Origin: Rhizopus sp. PT2906
Taxonomy: Eukaryota; Mucoromycota; Mucoromycetes; Mucorales; Rhizopodaceae
DNA: 17,911 bases
NCBI GenBank assembly: GCA_025529335.1
Contig: JAMYHX010000675.1
Span: 1 to 17,911, forward strand
Direction: 5' to 3'
Shown: positions 16,825 to 17,911 of the stretch, in pieces
How positions within the stretch are numbered: position 1 is the first letter of the stretch
Layout of the letters: each line of letters opens with the position of its first letter
The notes under the pieces: model-generated
Told to the model about the DNA's origin: nothing
What the model saw: only the letters and a program-made list of their open reading frames with translations
The model's database searches: none
Translations under genes and position numbers: made by a program

Positions 16825-17821
16825 TTATTTGAGGTATAACTCCTTATTTATACATCTGTCCCAGTAATTTTCAGCATGTCTACTCCATCCTAAGCGGTCA
16901 TTAACACTTACTGATTGACAAGCTTCCACAATGCGTAGCGTGAGTTTCGATTTGGAATCCAAAGGATTCCTTTTGATGTTACTCTTGATTCTTGCCCAAC
17001 ATTCTTCAATTGGGTTTAAAAATGGGAGAATATGGAGGCATAAAAAGAGGTTTGTAGCCTTGTTTGTTAATAGCATCTACTACAAAAGCCGAGTGATGAA
17101 TCCTACAATTGTTCATAGCAATAAATATACCTTTTTTGTTATGTTTGTCAAGAACGTCCATAACGGCTTCTACAAATTTAACAATATGATACGCAGTGGT
17201 ACCCTTTCTAAGAGCCTTTGGTATAGACGATTCCAAAGTATCTTCCTTTCTCTTTTTACCTTTAGATTTTTGAAATTCTTCCTCAAGCTTTTCCATGTCT
17301 GCCTTTTGTAGCGGCTCAACTTCAGAAAAATTGATGGTCCCAAACGGAGAAATGCAGCCAACAATAGTAACATTGGCCCCACGTCTAGCGTGAACCTCAA
17401 TATTAGCTGGGTCGCCTTTTTTCGGCCATGCGCGACTTCTCATCATTTGAGTATGGAGCCCAGCTTCGCCAATAAACACACAGTTCTTTTGAAAATCAAT
17501 GCCAACTTCCTTCCATTTGCTTACTATTTCCGCACGTAGAAGAAGTGTTCTTTCGGAATTTCTGCCAGCGTTATATTTTGAAGCTTGCTTCAACGAGAAA
17601 TTACACTTCTCCGTTAAATGTCTTCAAAGATTACGTGGAGAAATTGTAAACCCTTCGAAGTTTTTAGACAACGTCTCTTTAGCTATTTCAATAGTCGATG
17701 AAGGGTGTGCATCAAAATAGTTTACAAGAAATTCCGTATGCTGCGGCAGAAACTTTATTGGTATTCCTCTATTGGCTTTTTTCGTTGACGACCTTCCAGG
17801 AAGAATGTCATGTTTTGACAT
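16825..17821 (-). pseudogene. Inactivated Tc1/mariner (DD34E) transposase
   Basis: The minus-strand frame begins at the ATG at 17821 (MSKHDILPGRSSTKKANRG) with a helix-turn-helix part (LPQHTEFLVNYFDAHPSSTI). It meets an in-frame TGA at 17624-17626 and continues in the same frame through the catalytic domain to a TGA at 17006-17008. The last part (NPIEECWARIKSNIKRNP) is in another frame, so a one-base indel lies near 17015-17025, and it ends at 16825. Family marks are RSRAWPKKGDPA, TIVGCISPFG, PPYSP and NPIEECW. The first catalytic Asp (normally in FIDEAG) is Gly, codon GGC at 17468-17470. The second (normally in MDN) is Asn, codon AAC at 17111-17113. The third, Glu in PIEECW, is kept 34 residues after the second. 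The protein therefore could not transpose even without the stop and frameshift. At least three of the lesions (CGA/CAA-type to TGA, GAC to AAC, GAC to GGC) are consistent with transitions. Family assignment is secure. Confidence 0.92.
17806..17820 (-). repeat. Candidate right terminal inverted repeat of the mariner relic
   Basis: The reverse complement of 16751-16765. On the minus strand it reads TA then TGTCAAAACATGACA. The A of the TA plus the first TG of the repeat form the ATG of the transposase. Confidence 0.5.
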
Positions 17822-17911
17822 AAAGTACTCCTTGTTGTATTCATACGTAGTGGATCAACTATTAACCACATATGAAACAATAACTGGCAATTATTCGACT
17901 TCAGCTTGTTA
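17822..17911. other. Flank of the mariner relic to the window end
   Basis: 90 bp of AT-rich DNA with no recognisable gene. It starts with AAAGTACT, which is mirrored at 16738-16745. Confidence 0.5.

Noticed and set aside
1..17911. CRISPR array, bacterial operons or rRNA genes
   Set aside because: No regularly spaced identical repeats of that kind. All recognisable genes are eukaryotic and spliced, and no rRNA sequence is seen.

Overview
The window looks like nuclear DNA of an early-diverging filamentous fungus, most likely Mucoromycota (Mucorales-type). It is AT-rich, its genes are cut by many 46-76 nt introns with GTAAGT-like donors, its host genes are compact and close-packed, and its unknown proteins and transposon relics resemble ones I associate with mucoralean genomes. 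Species cannot be fixed from sequence alone.

Left block (1-4070) is repeat-like and decaying. On the minus strand lie a tyrosine-recombinase (YR) gene broken by one in-frame stop (852-1925), an unrecognised ORF pair downstream of it (31-851) and a lineage-type protein of unknown function (2122-3296). The last two are each split at an A9 tract. A short plus-strand ORF (3426-3698) faces a degenerate coding remnant (3788-4010).

Central block (4077-11575) holds intact host genes, resolved by splicing: a Nup93/Nic96-like nucleoporin with about the last third missing (minus, 9 exons), ribosomal protein eL8/L7a (minus, with an intron directly after the ATG), a coiled-coil protein of unknown function (plus, 6 exons), and a WDR91-type endosomal WD40 protein (minus, 10 exons). 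The coiled-coil and WDR91 genes converge so tightly that their stop codons share one TTAA. eL8 and the coiled-coil gene diverge from a 577 bp spacer with a palindromic CCAAT box.

Right block: a long foldback element (two 358 bp arms, 36 bp loop; 12015-12766) whose arm ends carry five TTCGYTTT motifs about 22 bp apart; a possible orphan C-terminal exon; a three-RRM TIA1/Pub1-like RNA-binding protein (minus, 9 exons with a 21 nt microexon); and a Rho3-type GTPase (plus, 5 exons, CVIL prenylation box). The last kilobase is an inactivated Tc1/mariner transposase flanked by candidate terminal inverted repeats, preceded by a (GT)16 microsatellite and a degenerate tRNA-Ile-like sequence.

The host genes are unrelated housekeeping functions (nuclear pore, translation, endosome maturation, RNA binding, polarity) and form no pathway or cluster. 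The unusual biology is in the mobile elements: the foldback with its phased motif array, and the mariner relic whose start codon straddles the presumed TA target site. Exon borders were inferred by eye from splice consensus, frame continuity and family resemblance; no transcript data were available.
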